A stretch of DNA of 64,000 nucleotides, taken from Flavobacterium poyangense. GTDB taxonomy: Bacteria > Bacteroidota > Bacteroidia > Flavobacteriales > Flavobacteriaceae. The stretch is from NCBI RefSeq assembly GCF_011751075.1, contig NZ_JAALLN010000021.1:1-64000 (forward strand). The letters run 5' to 3'. A program made the position numbers and the translations under genes. The notes below the pieces were generated by a model. That model searched no databases, was not told the DNA's origin, and was given only the letters and a program-made list of their open reading frames with translations. Positions 9,120 through 16,682 of this stretch are shown here, piece after piece; positions within the stretch are counted from its first letter, which is position 1; the number at the start of each line of letters is the position of its first letter.

Positions 9120-9138
9120 TGCGCAAAATAGTTGCGCA
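9120..9138. promoter_or_regulatory. Palindromic operator candidate upstream of the tRNA-like/TerD-like unit
   Basis: TGCGCA-N7-TGCGCA with centre AAATAGT. The same 19-bp design with a nearly constant centre occurs at 12130-12148 and 19527-19545. An AATCTTTG box, resembling the -7 element TAnnTTTG, begins 15 bp after the start of the right half (9149-9156), with identical spacing at 12159. The palindrome covers roughly the place where a -33 element would lie. Confidence 0.6.
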
Positions 9139-9281
9139 GTGGTTTTGAAATCTTTGTTCAGGAAATAAAACAAGTTCATTGAAAATATAAAATTGAGTTG
9201 ATTAGGTCAAGCGTGAGTTACTTCGAAACACTTTCCACGTACACACTTACACCATTATCTTTTTAACTCAAATTATTAATT

Positions 9282-9397
9282 GGGGCAGTAGCTCAGTGGT
9301 TAGAGCAGGTAGTTTTGAAATTACCTAAAAGGTCAATCAGAATTTACTTCTTACGCTTTTAACGTCCGGGTCGTGGGTTCGAATCCCACCTGCTCCA
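9282..9397 (+). ncRNA. tRNA-like RNA with an enlarged, repeat-containing variable region
   Basis: The acceptor stem GGGGCAG (9282-9288) pairs with CTGCTCC (9390-9396), including one G-U. Other parts are TA at positions 8-9, a D-arm GCTC/GAGC, and a perfect T-arm GTGGG-TTCGAAT-CCCAC (9373-9389). The anticodon-like arm GGTAG/TTACC (9308-9325) has an 8-nt loop instead of 7. A 47-nt insert (9326-9372) replaces the normal variable loop, holds the second GGTCAA-N7-TTACTTC repeat and can form a TAAAAG/CTTTTA hairpin. I do not regard it as a decoding tRNA. Family surveys of RNA-repair loci describe cognate tRNA-like RNAs, which fits the neighbourhood; identity with those is inference. Confidence 0.7.
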
Positions 9398-9507
9398 CAA
9401 TTAATGGTCAACTAAAACTTACTTCAAACATTGGTATTTCCGGTTCGAGTCCGGCAAGTTTTAAAATTATCATTAATACAAATGAGGGTCAAGATTAACT
9501 TACTTCT

Positions 9508-9552
9508 TCGCGGTAACCCGCTCCATTAGTTCAGTTAATCGATTACCGTCGA
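9508..9552 (+). ncRNA. Structured segment between the fourth and fifth 20-nt repeats
   Basis: CGGTAA (9511-9516) pairs with TTACCG (9543-9548). TCG (9508-9510) can pair with CGA (9550-9552) across one bulged base, enclosing a D-arm-like TTAGTTCAGTTAATC. A T-arm-like CCGGTTCGAGTCCGG lies at about 9440-9454 in the previous inter-repeat unit. These look like fragments or relics of further tRNA-like modules. Confidence 0.4.
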
Positions 9553-9638
9553 ATTTAAGGTCAAGTGTTTCTTACTTCAAAATCTTTTAGGTAGAACCAG
9601 AAACACCATTATCTAAATTTTTAAAATTAAAAAAAAAA

Positions 9639-11879
9639 ATGAAAACAAAAGAATTAGTAAAAATCAGTTTACGTCAAAATGCCATTTTTATTCCAAGTGA
9701 ATATATCGTAAATGATATCAAAAAATTATCAGCAACAACATCGGTTTTAGTAGCCAATGTTTCAAAACTCGGATTTACGTTTTCGGAGCCCTTATTGCAC
9801 GCTTTAAACAATGTAAGTCCGAATTATAAAATAGATGTTTTAGACGTATTAAATGAGGTTTTAAATACCGATAAAAACTGGACGCCTTTGGTTAAAGAAT
9901 GGAATATCCCAACCGGTGAATCTGTTTTAGACCATGTGGTTACTTTTTTTGCAAACGTTTTTAACAAAACTAACGGAACGACTTTGCAATGCGGACATCT
10001 TATTCCGGATCGTACGTTTCCATTAGAGCGATATAATGGTTGTCCGTTTTGCGGTACTCCATTCGAATTCGGTAAAATCGAGAAATTCGGACAAGGAAGT
10101 AAATTAAAAGTCCTTGAATTGTGGAACGAAAAAGAAGTAGAAGACTTTTACAAATCATTATTACAATCTAAAACCGCTTTAGACGCTACGCAGGCAGAAA
10201 GTTTAAAGATGGCATTAAAATATTTGCCTCTTCCGAAAACGGAGATTGCGATCAAAGAAACTTTGATGTTGGTGATCGATGTTTTAATTGAAGAAGGGCA
10301 AGCTGATAAAGTGTCTCAATATTTCAAAACACCTACAGATATCTTAAGGTATTTATGGTTTAAAAATACCGGATTTTTGCAGATTATTGAGCCAAAAACA
10401 ATCGTTCAAAGAGCGTCTAAAAATGGGCAGCACTTGCATTTCGGTGCAGATCAAAGTGCGCAATCGAAAGTTCTGGCCAAAAAAGATTTGAAACTTAAAT
10501 ATTCAAGAAAAGAATGTTTAATGGTCGCTTCGTGGTTGAATAATTTAGATATGGAAGTGGAGACCATGTGCGAAATCATGCATCCGAAAAGAGGAATGTG
10601 GGTTCGTTTTATCCGTGCTTTGCGTTTGGCAGAATACAGTAAAAGAAAAGGTTTTGAGAAATTGGCGCTTTTATTAGATGTGTTTTACAATGAGGTTTAT
10701 GAAGTTTGGCAGGGCAACGTAAACACGGCCCGATTGAAGTCTGATGCAGATAAAACATTTGCTTTATTAAAACAACGTCCGGGGTTGTTTGCGCGTTCGT
10801 TATTCTCGAATATGCTTTGGTTTGGTGTAGCCGAAACCATTGCACATTTCTCTGAAATTATCGACAAAGTTCCGGCGAGATTGATTTTTACATTGAATAT
10901 GTATGCTCAGAACTATTTTGATAAAAACATGCAGAGAAGTGTGAAACCTTTGGGAGGAACAAACAAACGTGTAAATCCAAATGCTTTGTTGGGATTGTAT
11001 GATGAATTGCAGTTGGAAGAGATGAAAAATCAGATTGAGGATTTGTGTATTTTGGCTATGAAAAAAAGATTCGCGGCGCTTAAAAATACCAATAAAACGA
11101 TCTACATCGATTCGCAATTGTACAATATGCCTGTTTCAATTGGGGATAGAAGCGATTCTGTTCAGGATTTACCGGTAGCTTTAATGGGAACACGTTTCCC
11201 GATTGAAGGTAACGAAGTGCGATTGTTTATGCAGTGGGGTGTAAACTTACCGGCTCAACATTTAGATATGGATTTAAGCTGCCATATTGCTTATGAAAAT
11301 AGTTCAGATATATGTTCTTTCAGCCGATTGGCAACAACGGGTTGTAAACATAGTGGTGATATCAGAAGTATTCCGAACAAAATAGGAACAGCCGAATACA
11401 TCAACATCAACATTGACGAATTGGCAAAAGCCAACGCCAAGTTTGTGACTTTTACCTGCAATGCTTTTAGTAAAGGAAGTATTTCACCAAATCTTGTTGT
11501 GGGATGGATGAATAGTAAATATCCAATGAAAATTTCGGAACGAACCGGAGTTGCCTATGATCCGTCTTGTGTAGATCATCAGGTTCGTGTAACGCAAAGT
11601 GCTGCCAAAGGTTTGGTTTTTGGAGTGTTGGATGTAGCCAAAAGAGAAATCGTTTGGTTAGAGATGACTTTTGGAGGCCAGGTGGTACAAGGTTTAGACT
11701 TCAAAGGAGTTCAGGCTTTGTTGGCAAAATTGAACAGCAAATTAAACATCGGTAGTTTATTACAACTTAAAGCAGAAGCGCAAGGTTTAACTATCATTGA
11801 TAGCGAAACTGCTGATGAGGTGTACAACGCTCAATGGGCAATGAACGCCGCAGCCGTGACGCAATTGTTGATAGATTAA
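9639..11879 (+). CDS. Large zinc-finger / helical / TerD-like protein of the RNA-repair island
   Basis: A 746-aa protein I cannot assign firmly. The N-terminal part holds a CGH (118-120) ... CPFCG (135-139) zinc-binding cluster. The middle (about 200-500) is helical with phrases such as MHPKRGMWVRFIRAL and LLKQRPGLFARSLFSNML, suggesting a HEAT- or TROVE-like solenoid. The C-terminal part (about 520-640) has DMDLSCHIAYE, CKHSGDIRS and a beta-rich pattern resembling TerD domains. No catalytic motif was seen. It directly follows the tRNA-like/20-nt-repeat region with no other gene between and precedes ligase and kinase, so an RNA scaffold or sensor role is plausible but inferred. The ATG at 9639 follows an A-rich run. 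Confidence 0.7.
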   Translation: MKTKELVKISLRQNAIFIPSEYIVNDIKKLSATTSVLVANVSKLGFTFSEPLLHALNNVSPNYKIDVLDVLNEVLNTDKNWTPLVKEWNIPTGESVLDHVVTFFANVFNKTNGTTLQCGHLIPDRTFPLERYNGCPFCGTPFEFGKIEKFGQGSKLKVLELWNEKEVEDFYKSLLQSKTALDATQAESLKMALKYLPLPKTEIAIKETLMLVIDVLIEEGQADKVSQYFKTPTDILRYLWFKNTGFLQIIEPKTIVQRASKNGQHLHFGADQSAQSKVLAKKDLKLKYSRKECLMVASWLNNLDMEVETMCEIMHPKRGMWVRFIRALRLAEYSKRKGFEKLALLLDVFYNEVYEVWQGNVNTARLKSDADKTFALLKQRPGLFARSLFSNMLWFGVAETIAHFSEIIDKVPARLIFTLNMYAQNYFDKNMQRSVKPLGGTNKRVNPNALLGLYDELQLEEMKNQIEDLCILAMKKRFAALKNTNKTIYIDSQLYNMPVSIGDRSDSVQDLPVALMGTRFPIEGNEVRLFMQWGVNLPAQHLDMDLSCHIAYENSSDICSFSRLATTGCKHSGDIRSIPNKIGTAEYININIDELAKANAKFVTFTCNAFSKGSISPNLVVGWMNSKYPMKISERTGVAYDPSCVDHQVRVTQSAAKGLVFGVLDVAKREIVWLEMTFGGQVVQGLDFKGVQALLAKLNSKLNIGSLLQLKAEAQGLTIIDSETADEVYNAQWAMNAAAVTQLLID

Positions 11880-12070
11880 AAATGAATTTCTCGTGAAGTG
11901 ACAGGGACGCAAAGTTTTTTTTCGCATGCAGATTTGGCAGATTGTGCTGATATTTTTGTTTGGCGGTTCGAACAAAACAACCCAAATAAATCTGCGTAAT
12001 CTGCCAAATCTGCGTGAAAAAAAAAGATCACAAGAAAAATCAAACTTTGCGTCTCTGCGACTTGGCGAGA
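11880..12070. repeat. Long imperfect palindrome (CGCAAAGT / GCAGATTTGGCAGATT family)
   Basis: The left arm carries ACGCAAAGTTTTTTTTCGC and GCAGATTTGGCAGATT. The right arm carries AATCTGCCAAATCTGC and AACTTTGCGTCTCTGCG then CTTGGCGAGAAA. Several short frames across it are artefacts. Same family as 47891-48175 and 54726-54836. Confidence 0.75.
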
Positions 12071-12124
12071 AACAAACCACAAAGCTTAAAATGAACTTTA
12101 ATAACTTATATGGTTTAAAAAATA
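12071..12124. repeat. 54-nt direct repeat, left copy
   Basis: Identical over 54 nt to 14145-14198; it begins AACAAACCACAAAGC and ends TATGGTTTAAAAAATA. The two copies frame the RNA ligase and kinase-phosphatase genes. Shorter relatives of the 3' end (CTTATATGGTTTAAA) occur at 48272 and, more degraded, at 54971 and 55554. Confidence 0.9.
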
Positions 12125-12129
12125 GCAAC

Positions 12130-12148
12130 TGCGCAAAATAATCGCGCA
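12130..12148. promoter_or_regulatory. Palindromic operator candidate upstream of the RNA ligase
   Basis: TGCGCA-N7-CGCGCA with centre AAATAAT. The stem extends outward to AACTGCGC/GCGCAGTT (12127-12134 with 12144-12151). An AATCTTTG box starts at 12159, and the ligase ATG is 36 bp after the palindrome. The surrounding sequence is closely similar to 9119-9160, including GTTTTTGAATCTTTGTT. Confidence 0.65.
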
Positions 12149-12183
12149 GTTGTTTTTGAATCTTTGTTTAAAGATTAGAAATA

Positions 12184-13197
12184 ATGAATACAATACTTTT
12201 ACAGGAAATGATTTCCAAAAACTATGTTAGGGTAAACAAACACCCGAAGCATAATTTATATATTTACAATTACACTCAAAATGCGCAATTTGAGAGAATA
12301 TGGAATGAAATTACCTTAAGCTGCAGGGGGCTAATCTTAGATGATAATTTTAATGTTGTGGCAAGACCGTTTGTTAAGTTTTTTAATTTAGGTGAATTTG
12401 AAAATCAGGTACTTCCCAAAACTTCTTTTGAAGTATATGACAAAATGGACGGTTCAATGGGAATCTTATATTGGATAGAAGACATTCCTTTTATTGCCAG
12501 CAGAGGTTCATTTGCCAGCGATCAGTCCGATAAAGCGAATGAAATGCTGCATGGGAAATACAAAGAATGTTGGTCGTTCTTAGATAAGAGCAAAACCTAT
12601 TTGTTTGAGATTATTTACCCCGAAAACCGAATTGTTTTAGATTACGGAGCGTCAGAAGAGTTGGTTTTACTTGCTGTTATTGACACACAGTCAGGAGAAG
12701 AATTTCCTCTTGAGGATATTGGTTTTCCTATCGTTGAAAAGTATGACGGAATCAAAGATATTCATTCTTTGTCGGCTCTGAATACAGAGAATAAGGAAGG
12801 ATTTATAATCAGATATTCGAATAATTTCAGAATAAAAATCAAGTTCGAAGAATATCTTCGTTTGCATCGAATTATTACTCAGGTTTCTAATTTGAATATT
12901 TGGGAATATCTGAGAACCAATCAACCGATGGATGAAGTCTTGGAACGAGTTCCGGATGAGTTTTTTGACTGGGTCAAACAAACTAAAACAGATTTAGAAG
13001 ACAAATTTGCAGTAATCGAAAATCAATGTAAAAAAGATTTCAAAGTTCTGGAATCGGTCAAAGAAACTGCATTGTATTTTTTGACTTGTAAACATCCGGG
13101 TATCTTATTTTCAATGCTTAAAAATAGAGATTATTCAGATCAGATCTGGAAAATGATTCGGCCAAAGTTTGAAAAGCCGTTTAACAAAGAAGAATAA
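12184..13197 (+). CDS. T4 Rnl1-like ATP-dependent RNA ligase
   Basis: Seals 5'-phosphate and 3'-hydroxyl RNA ends through covalent lysyl-AMP. The nucleotidyltransferase motifs appear in order: motif I KMDGS with the adenylated Lys87, SRGSF (106-110), motif III TYLFEIIYPENRIV (138-151), motif IV KEGFIIRY (204-211) and motif V KIK (218-220). The 337-aa length and the FEIIYPENRIV stretch place it near phage T4 RNA ligase 1. The next gene begins 1 bp after the stop, so the two are translationally linked. A palindromic site lies just upstream. In T4 the equivalent pair repairs tRNA cut by host anticodon nucleases; the target here is unknown. Confidence 0.92.
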   Translation: MNTILLQEMISKNYVRVNKHPKHNLYIYNYTQNAQFERIWNEITLSCRGLILDDNFNVVARPFVKFFNLGEFENQVLPKTSFEVYDKMDGSMGILYWIEDIPFIASRGSFASDQSDKANEMLHGKYKECWSFLDKSKTYLFEIIYPENRIVLDYGASEELVLLAVIDTQSGEEFPLEDIGFPIVEKYDGIKDIHSLSALNTENKEGFIIRYSNNFRIKIKFEEYLRLHRIITQVSNLNIWEYLRTNQPMDEVLERVPDEFFDWVKQTKTDLEDKFAVIENQCKKDFKVLESVKETALYFLTCKHPGILFSMLKNRDYSDQIWKMIRPKFEKPFNKEE

Positions 13198-13198
13198 A

Positions 13199-14071
13199 AT
13201 GAGAAAAGTAATTTTAATGAGAGGATTGCCTGGAAGTGGAAAATCGACTTTGGCAAAAAAGATAATTTCAGAGAACCCTGAAACCTATAAAAGAATCAAC
13301 AGAGACGATCTACGAGCTATGTTTGATAACGGAATAGTAACAAAAAGCAACGAAAAATTTGTCAAAAAAGTACGAGACTTATTAATCGTAATGGCTCTTG
13401 AAGAAGGAAAAAGTATTGTAATTGATGACACCAATTTGTCAGATACCAATCTGAAACGTATTTCGCAATTGGTTCGGGAATATAATGGTAAATTCAACGA
13501 GGAAGTTACAGTTGAGGTTCAGGAAGTAAATACGGATGTTAAAGTTTGTATAGAAAGAGACGCCTTAAGAGAAAAGCCGGTTGGAGAAAAAGTGATCAGA
13601 AAAATGCATAGTCAGTTTTTTAAAGACAGTCCGGAATACCGTATTCAAAACCCCGACCTTCCAAAAGCGATTATCTGTGATCTTGACGGAACATTAGCCT
13701 TAATGAACGGAAGAAATCCTTTTGACGCCAGCAAATGTGATTTGGATGAATTAAATGAGCCGGTTGCCAACGTATTAAAAAACTACAAGAAATTGGGTTA
13801 CCGCATACTGTTGGTTTCGGGAAGAGAAGACCGATACAAAGAACCAACGTTGCGTTTTCTCGAAAAACACGAAATAACATTCGACGCTTTGATCATGCGA
13901 AAAACCAATGACCACCGAAAAGATTCAATCATTAAAACAGAAATTTACAACGAATCCATAAAAGAGAAATATTTCGTAGAGTTTGTTTTAGATGATAGAA
14001 ACCAAGTAGTTGATACCTGGAGAAATGATTTGAAATTACCTTGTTTTCAGGTGTACTACGGGGATTTTTAG
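13199..14071 (+). CDS. T4 Pnkp-like polynucleotide 5'-kinase / 3'-phosphatase
   Basis: Converts 2',3'-cyclic-phosphate/3'-phosphate and 5'-hydroxyl ends into ligatable ends. The N-terminal kinase has the P-loop GLPGSGKST (9-17), NRDDLR (34-39) and DDTNLS (76-81). The C-terminal phosphatase has DLDGTLA (161-167), followed by MNGRNPFDASKCD, VSGRED and a terminal VLDDRNQVVDTW...GDF. Domain order, 290-aa length and these phrases match phage T4 polynucleotide kinase end to end. I chose the ATG at 13199, one base after the ligase stop, because an upstream in-frame ATG would overlap the ligase and add residues before the P-loop strand. Confidence 0.94.
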   Translation: MRKVILMRGLPGSGKSTLAKKIISENPETYKRINRDDLRAMFDNGIVTKSNEKFVKKVRDLLIVMALEEGKSIVIDDTNLSDTNLKRISQLVREYNGKFNEEVTVEVQEVNTDVKVCIERDALREKPVGEKVIRKMHSQFFKDSPEYRIQNPDLPKAIICDLDGTLALMNGRNPFDASKCDLDELNEPVANVLKNYKKLGYRILLVSGREDRYKEPTLRFLEKHEITFDALIMRKTNDHRKDSIIKTEIYNESIKEKYFVEFVLDDRNQVVDTWRNDLKLPCFQVYYGDF

Positions 14072-14144
14072 AGGTTCAAAGAACGTTCAAAGGGACAAAG
14101 GGACAAAGGTTCAGAGGGACAAAGGCTTAGGAAACTTCTCAAGG

Positions 14145-14198
14145 AACAAACCACAAAGCTTAAAATGAACTTTAATAACTTATATGGTTTAAAAAATA
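14145..14198. repeat. 54-nt direct repeat, right copy
   Basis: Exact partner of 12071-12124. It is preceded by GGGACAAAGG/TTCAGAGG simple repeats (14072-14140) and followed by a CGCAAAG-type fragment. The rest of the 284-bp gap before tatD shows nothing further I can identify. Confidence 0.9.
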
Positions 14199-14355
14199 AT
14201 CTCGCAAAGATACAAAGTCGCCAAGCTTAAAAGTAAATAAGTTTTGTGGCTCTGCTGCGGGATAAAAAAAGATTAAAAAAAACAAAAAAGAATGTTAGTA
14301 AAAACTTCACATCTAGATTTTTACTTCTAACATCTCACATTTTACATAAAAAAGA

Positions 14356-15156
14356 ATGAAAACATACATAGATATAGGAATCAACCTAACCAATAAGCAA
14401 TTCCAAAACGATATAGACGATATCGTACAAGACGCACAAGATGCCGACGTAACAAAAATGATCCTTACGGGAACAAGCGTGCGAAACAGTGAAGAATCAC
14501 TAAGAATTGCTAAGCAATATCCGGGCGTATTATTTGCCACAGCAGGGATTCATCCACATGATGCTAAGAGTTTTGACAGTCAGAGCATTTCGAAATTAAA
14601 GAATTTATTACAACAGAAACAAGTTGTTTCGGTAGGAGAGTGCGGACTCGATTTTGATCGTGATTTCTCACCCCGAAACAAACAGGAAGAATGCTACAAA
14701 GCCCATTTAGAATTAGCGATTGAAGTTCAGAAACCTTTGTTTTTACACGAAAGAGCCGCTTTCGCACGTTTTATGAATATTACAGACGAGTATTTGCCGA
14801 AACTGCCCAAAGCTGTAGTACATTGTTTTACAGGCACATTGCAGGAAGCCAAAACGTATCTTGATAACGGATTGTACCTGGGTTTTACCGGAGCAATTTC
14901 AGACAGCAAACGTTTTGCACATTTAAAAGAAGTGATTCAGTACGCACCACTAGACCGAATAATGATCGAAACCGATGCGCCCTTTATGCTTCCGAAAAAT
15001 GTACCGAATAATCTCTTAAAAAAATACCACGAACGCCGATGTGAACCTGCATTTCTGCCGTATGTTGCCGGAACCATTGCACAGTTTAAAGGAATTCCGT
15101 TAGATAAGGTCGCAGAAGAAACGACTAAAAACGCAAAGAGTTTCTTTGGGATTTAG
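14356..15156 (+). CDS. tatD: TatD-family metal-dependent deoxyribonuclease/hydrolase
   Basis: A 266-aa TIM-barrel amidohydrolase-type nuclease. Family marks: TAGIHPHDA with two metal His, VGECGLDFDRDFSPR, FLHERAAF, VVHCFTGT and IMIETDAPFMLP. The opening YIDIGINLTNKQF lacks the DxHxH of other TatD paralogues, as in the E. coli TatD subgroup, which has 3'-5' exonuclease activity on DNA and RNA. It lies 0.3 kb downstream of the kinase-ligase pair on the same strand, so a part in RNA-end processing is possible. It is also a common housekeeping gene. Confidence 0.88.
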   Translation: MKTYIDIGINLTNKQFQNDIDDIVQDAQDADVTKMILTGTSVRNSEESLRIAKQYPGVLFATAGIHPHDAKSFDSQSISKLKNLLQQKQVVSVGECGLDFDRDFSPRNKQEECYKAHLELAIEVQKPLFLHERAAFARFMNITDEYLPKLPKAVVHCFTGTLQEAKTYLDNGLYLGFTGAISDSKRFAHLKEVIQYAPLDRIMIETDAPFMLPKNVPNNLLKKYHERRCEPAFLPYVAGTIAQFKGIPLDKVAEETTKNAKSFFGI

Positions 15157-15241
15157 GAGCAAAAAAGGGACAGAGGTTCAGAGTTGCAAAGGCTCAGAGG
15201 TTTAAAAACTTTGCGCTTTTGCGGCTTTGCGAGAGATATAA

Positions 15242-16036
15242 TTAAACCTCAAATGGGTATACAAATAATAAATGTGATCCTTTTTGAACAGGAAGAATTT
15301 CAAAAGTTCCATTTACGGCCTCCATTCGGAGAGACATATTGGTTATGCCATTTCCTTTTTGAATAGTATTTGACAGCCCGATACCATTATCAATAACTGT
15401 AATTTTTAAACAGGTTTCTGTTTGGTCAAACTCAATATGGATGTTATGGGCCTGACTGTGTTTGTATACATTATGAACGGCTTCTTTAACCACCAAAAAA
15501 AGGTTTCGCCTTGCTTTTACGGATAAGTTGGTTTCTTTATTGATATCATTTGAACTCAATTTGAATTCAATTGCGGTTTTATCTAAAAAACGTTTAATAT
15601 ACAAATCGGTATATTCTATAAAATTGCCAACACTATCATTTTGGGAGTTCAGGCTCCAAAGAATTTCGCGCATGGCTAAATTCATGTCTTCGGAAGTTGT
15701 TATAATGGTTTCCAGATCATTTGAATAACTTTCTTCGGGCATTTTATATTTTAAAAATTCAGCCTGAAGTTTTATAGCAGAAATCCCGGCACCTAAATCA
15801 TCGTGCATGTCTTGTGAGATACGTTCTCTTTCCAGTTGAATTGCTTTTTGACGCTCTATTTCTTTCTGTAACAATTGGTTTTTGAATTCACTTTCTTTTA
15901 TTTGATTTTCCTGATGTTGTATCAATTGTTTTTTGTTATAGATAAAAACAACCATAATAATAAAAAGCACAAAAAGCAGCATCACGCTAATGGCAATGAT
16001 ATAGGTGAGTTTTATTTCGTGTGGCAGTTCACTCAT
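15242..16036 (-). CDS. Sensor histidine kinase, NarL-partner type
   Basis: A 264-aa kinase with one membrane segment (about 10-32), a coiled region, and a dimerisation/phosphoacceptor stretch ERERISQDMHDDLGAGI whose His is phosphorylated. An ATP-binding domain carries KEAVHNVYKHSQA, DNGIGL and GNGITNM. It has no extracellular sensor domain of its own. Its start overlaps the end of the preceding multi-membrane protein gene by 8 bp, suggesting that protein provides the input. Last gene of a four-gene minus-strand operon headed by the response regulator. Confidence 0.9.
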   Translation of the reverse strand: MSELPHEIKLTYIIAISVMLLFVLFIIMVVFIYNKKQLIQHQENQIKESEFKNQLLQKEIERQKAIQLERERISQDMHDDLGAGISAIKLQAEFLKYKMPEESYSNDLETIITTSEDMNLAMREILWSLNSQNDSVGNFIEYTDLYIKRFLDKTAIEFKLSSNDINKETNLSVKARRNLFLVVKEAVHNVYKHSQAHNIHIEFDQTETCLKITVIDNGIGLSNTIQKGNGITNMSLRMEAVNGTFEILPVQKGSHLLFVYPFEV

Positions 16037-16679
16037 TTCGTTGTTTTTTTGCTATTATATCATATTTTACAAGGGCATAATAAAATAAACCATACATAAT
16101 TAAATTTACTATAGAACCTATTTTTCTTAGAATGTTTAAGAAAAATTGATCTTCTTTTTCAAACAGATACATAGGTGTAAATCTAAAAATGATATAAGTA
16201 CTCCAAAAAAGCAAAGCGGTTGCAACCCAGAAATTGGGGTCATTTGTAATTTTGTCTTGAACAGGAAGTTTTAGTTTTTGATAAAACCATAAAATAGCAC
16301 TGGAAATGTAGAATAGTGCTACTAAAATTCCTAATTGACTTAAAAAATATTGGCTTAGAAAATCAACAAAAAATAGTATGTATAGTAAAAGAAGCAAAGA
16401 GATGAAAATTCCAATTTGCTTAAATATTCCAATATAAATTCTGGAAAAATAGATTCCAAAAAAGAGAATACAAAATAGAGCATATATATTAAAATAAACA
16501 GCATAGTCAAATTGTTTCAAATGTATTTTTAGTATTCCAAAAAATTCTAAACAGAGGGTAGTAGTTAAATAAAACACTAAATAGTTTTGAGCTTTAAGTG
16601 AATACTTAAAACCCAAAACTATAGCTTTAGTTGTTGTTATAATGAGACAACTTATATATAAAAGTAATAGTGCATCCAT
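16029..16679 (-). CDS. Polytopic membrane protein, probable sensor partner
   Basis: A 216-aa protein with about seven hydrophobic helices (for example LLLLYISCLIITTTKAIVLG at the start and LLLLLYILFFVDFL near the middle) and no soluble domain. No family motif recognised. It sits between a 220-aa unknown protein (3-bp gap) and the histidine kinase (8-bp overlap). By context it is likely the membrane sensing unit of this two-component system, similar in design to 7TM sensor modules. Confidence 0.65.
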   Translation of the reverse strand: MDALLLLYISCLIITTTKAIVLGFKYSLKAQNYLVFYLTTTLCLEFFGILKIHLKQFDYAVYFNIYALFCILFFGIYFSRIYIGIFKQIGIFISLLLLLYILFFVDFLSQYFLSQLGILVALFYISSAILWFYQKLKLPVQDKITNDPNFWVATALLFWSTYIIFRFTPMYLFEKEDQFFLNILRKIGSIVNLIMYGLFYYALVKYDIIAKKQRNE

Positions 16680-16682
16680 ATT

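Larger units (their letters stand above)
9205..9578 (+). repeat. Five 20-nt repeats GGTCAA-N7-TTACTTC
   Basis: Exact GGTCAA and TTACTTC blocks separated by exactly 7 variable bases start at 9205, 9331, 9406, 9487 and 9559 (N7 = gcgtgag, tcagaat, ctaaaac, gattaac, gtgtttc). Spacing is 126, 75, 81 and 72 bp. The stretches between are not equal in sequence but several are tRNA-like or hairpin-forming. The phrase ACACCATTATCT occurs after the first (9249) and after the last copy (9603). All lie in the 556-bp gene-free stretch before the large TerD-like gene. Confidence 0.85.

Noticed and set aside
9282..9397. Ordinary decoding tRNA gene
   Set aside because: The 8-nt anticodon-like loop and 47-nt variable insert with a shared repeat do not fit a functional tRNA.
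9205..9578. CRISPR array
   Set aside because: Only two short blocks are conserved, the core varies, spacing is unequal and no cas gene is present.
11787..12141. Several 60-110 aa frames on both strands
   Set aside because: They run across the palindromic repeat and the end of the TerD-like gene; no start context or family features.
13169..13198. Ten-residue N-terminal extension of the kinase-phosphatase
   Set aside because: It overlaps the ligase; the ATG at 13199 immediately follows the ligase stop and fits the family N-terminus.
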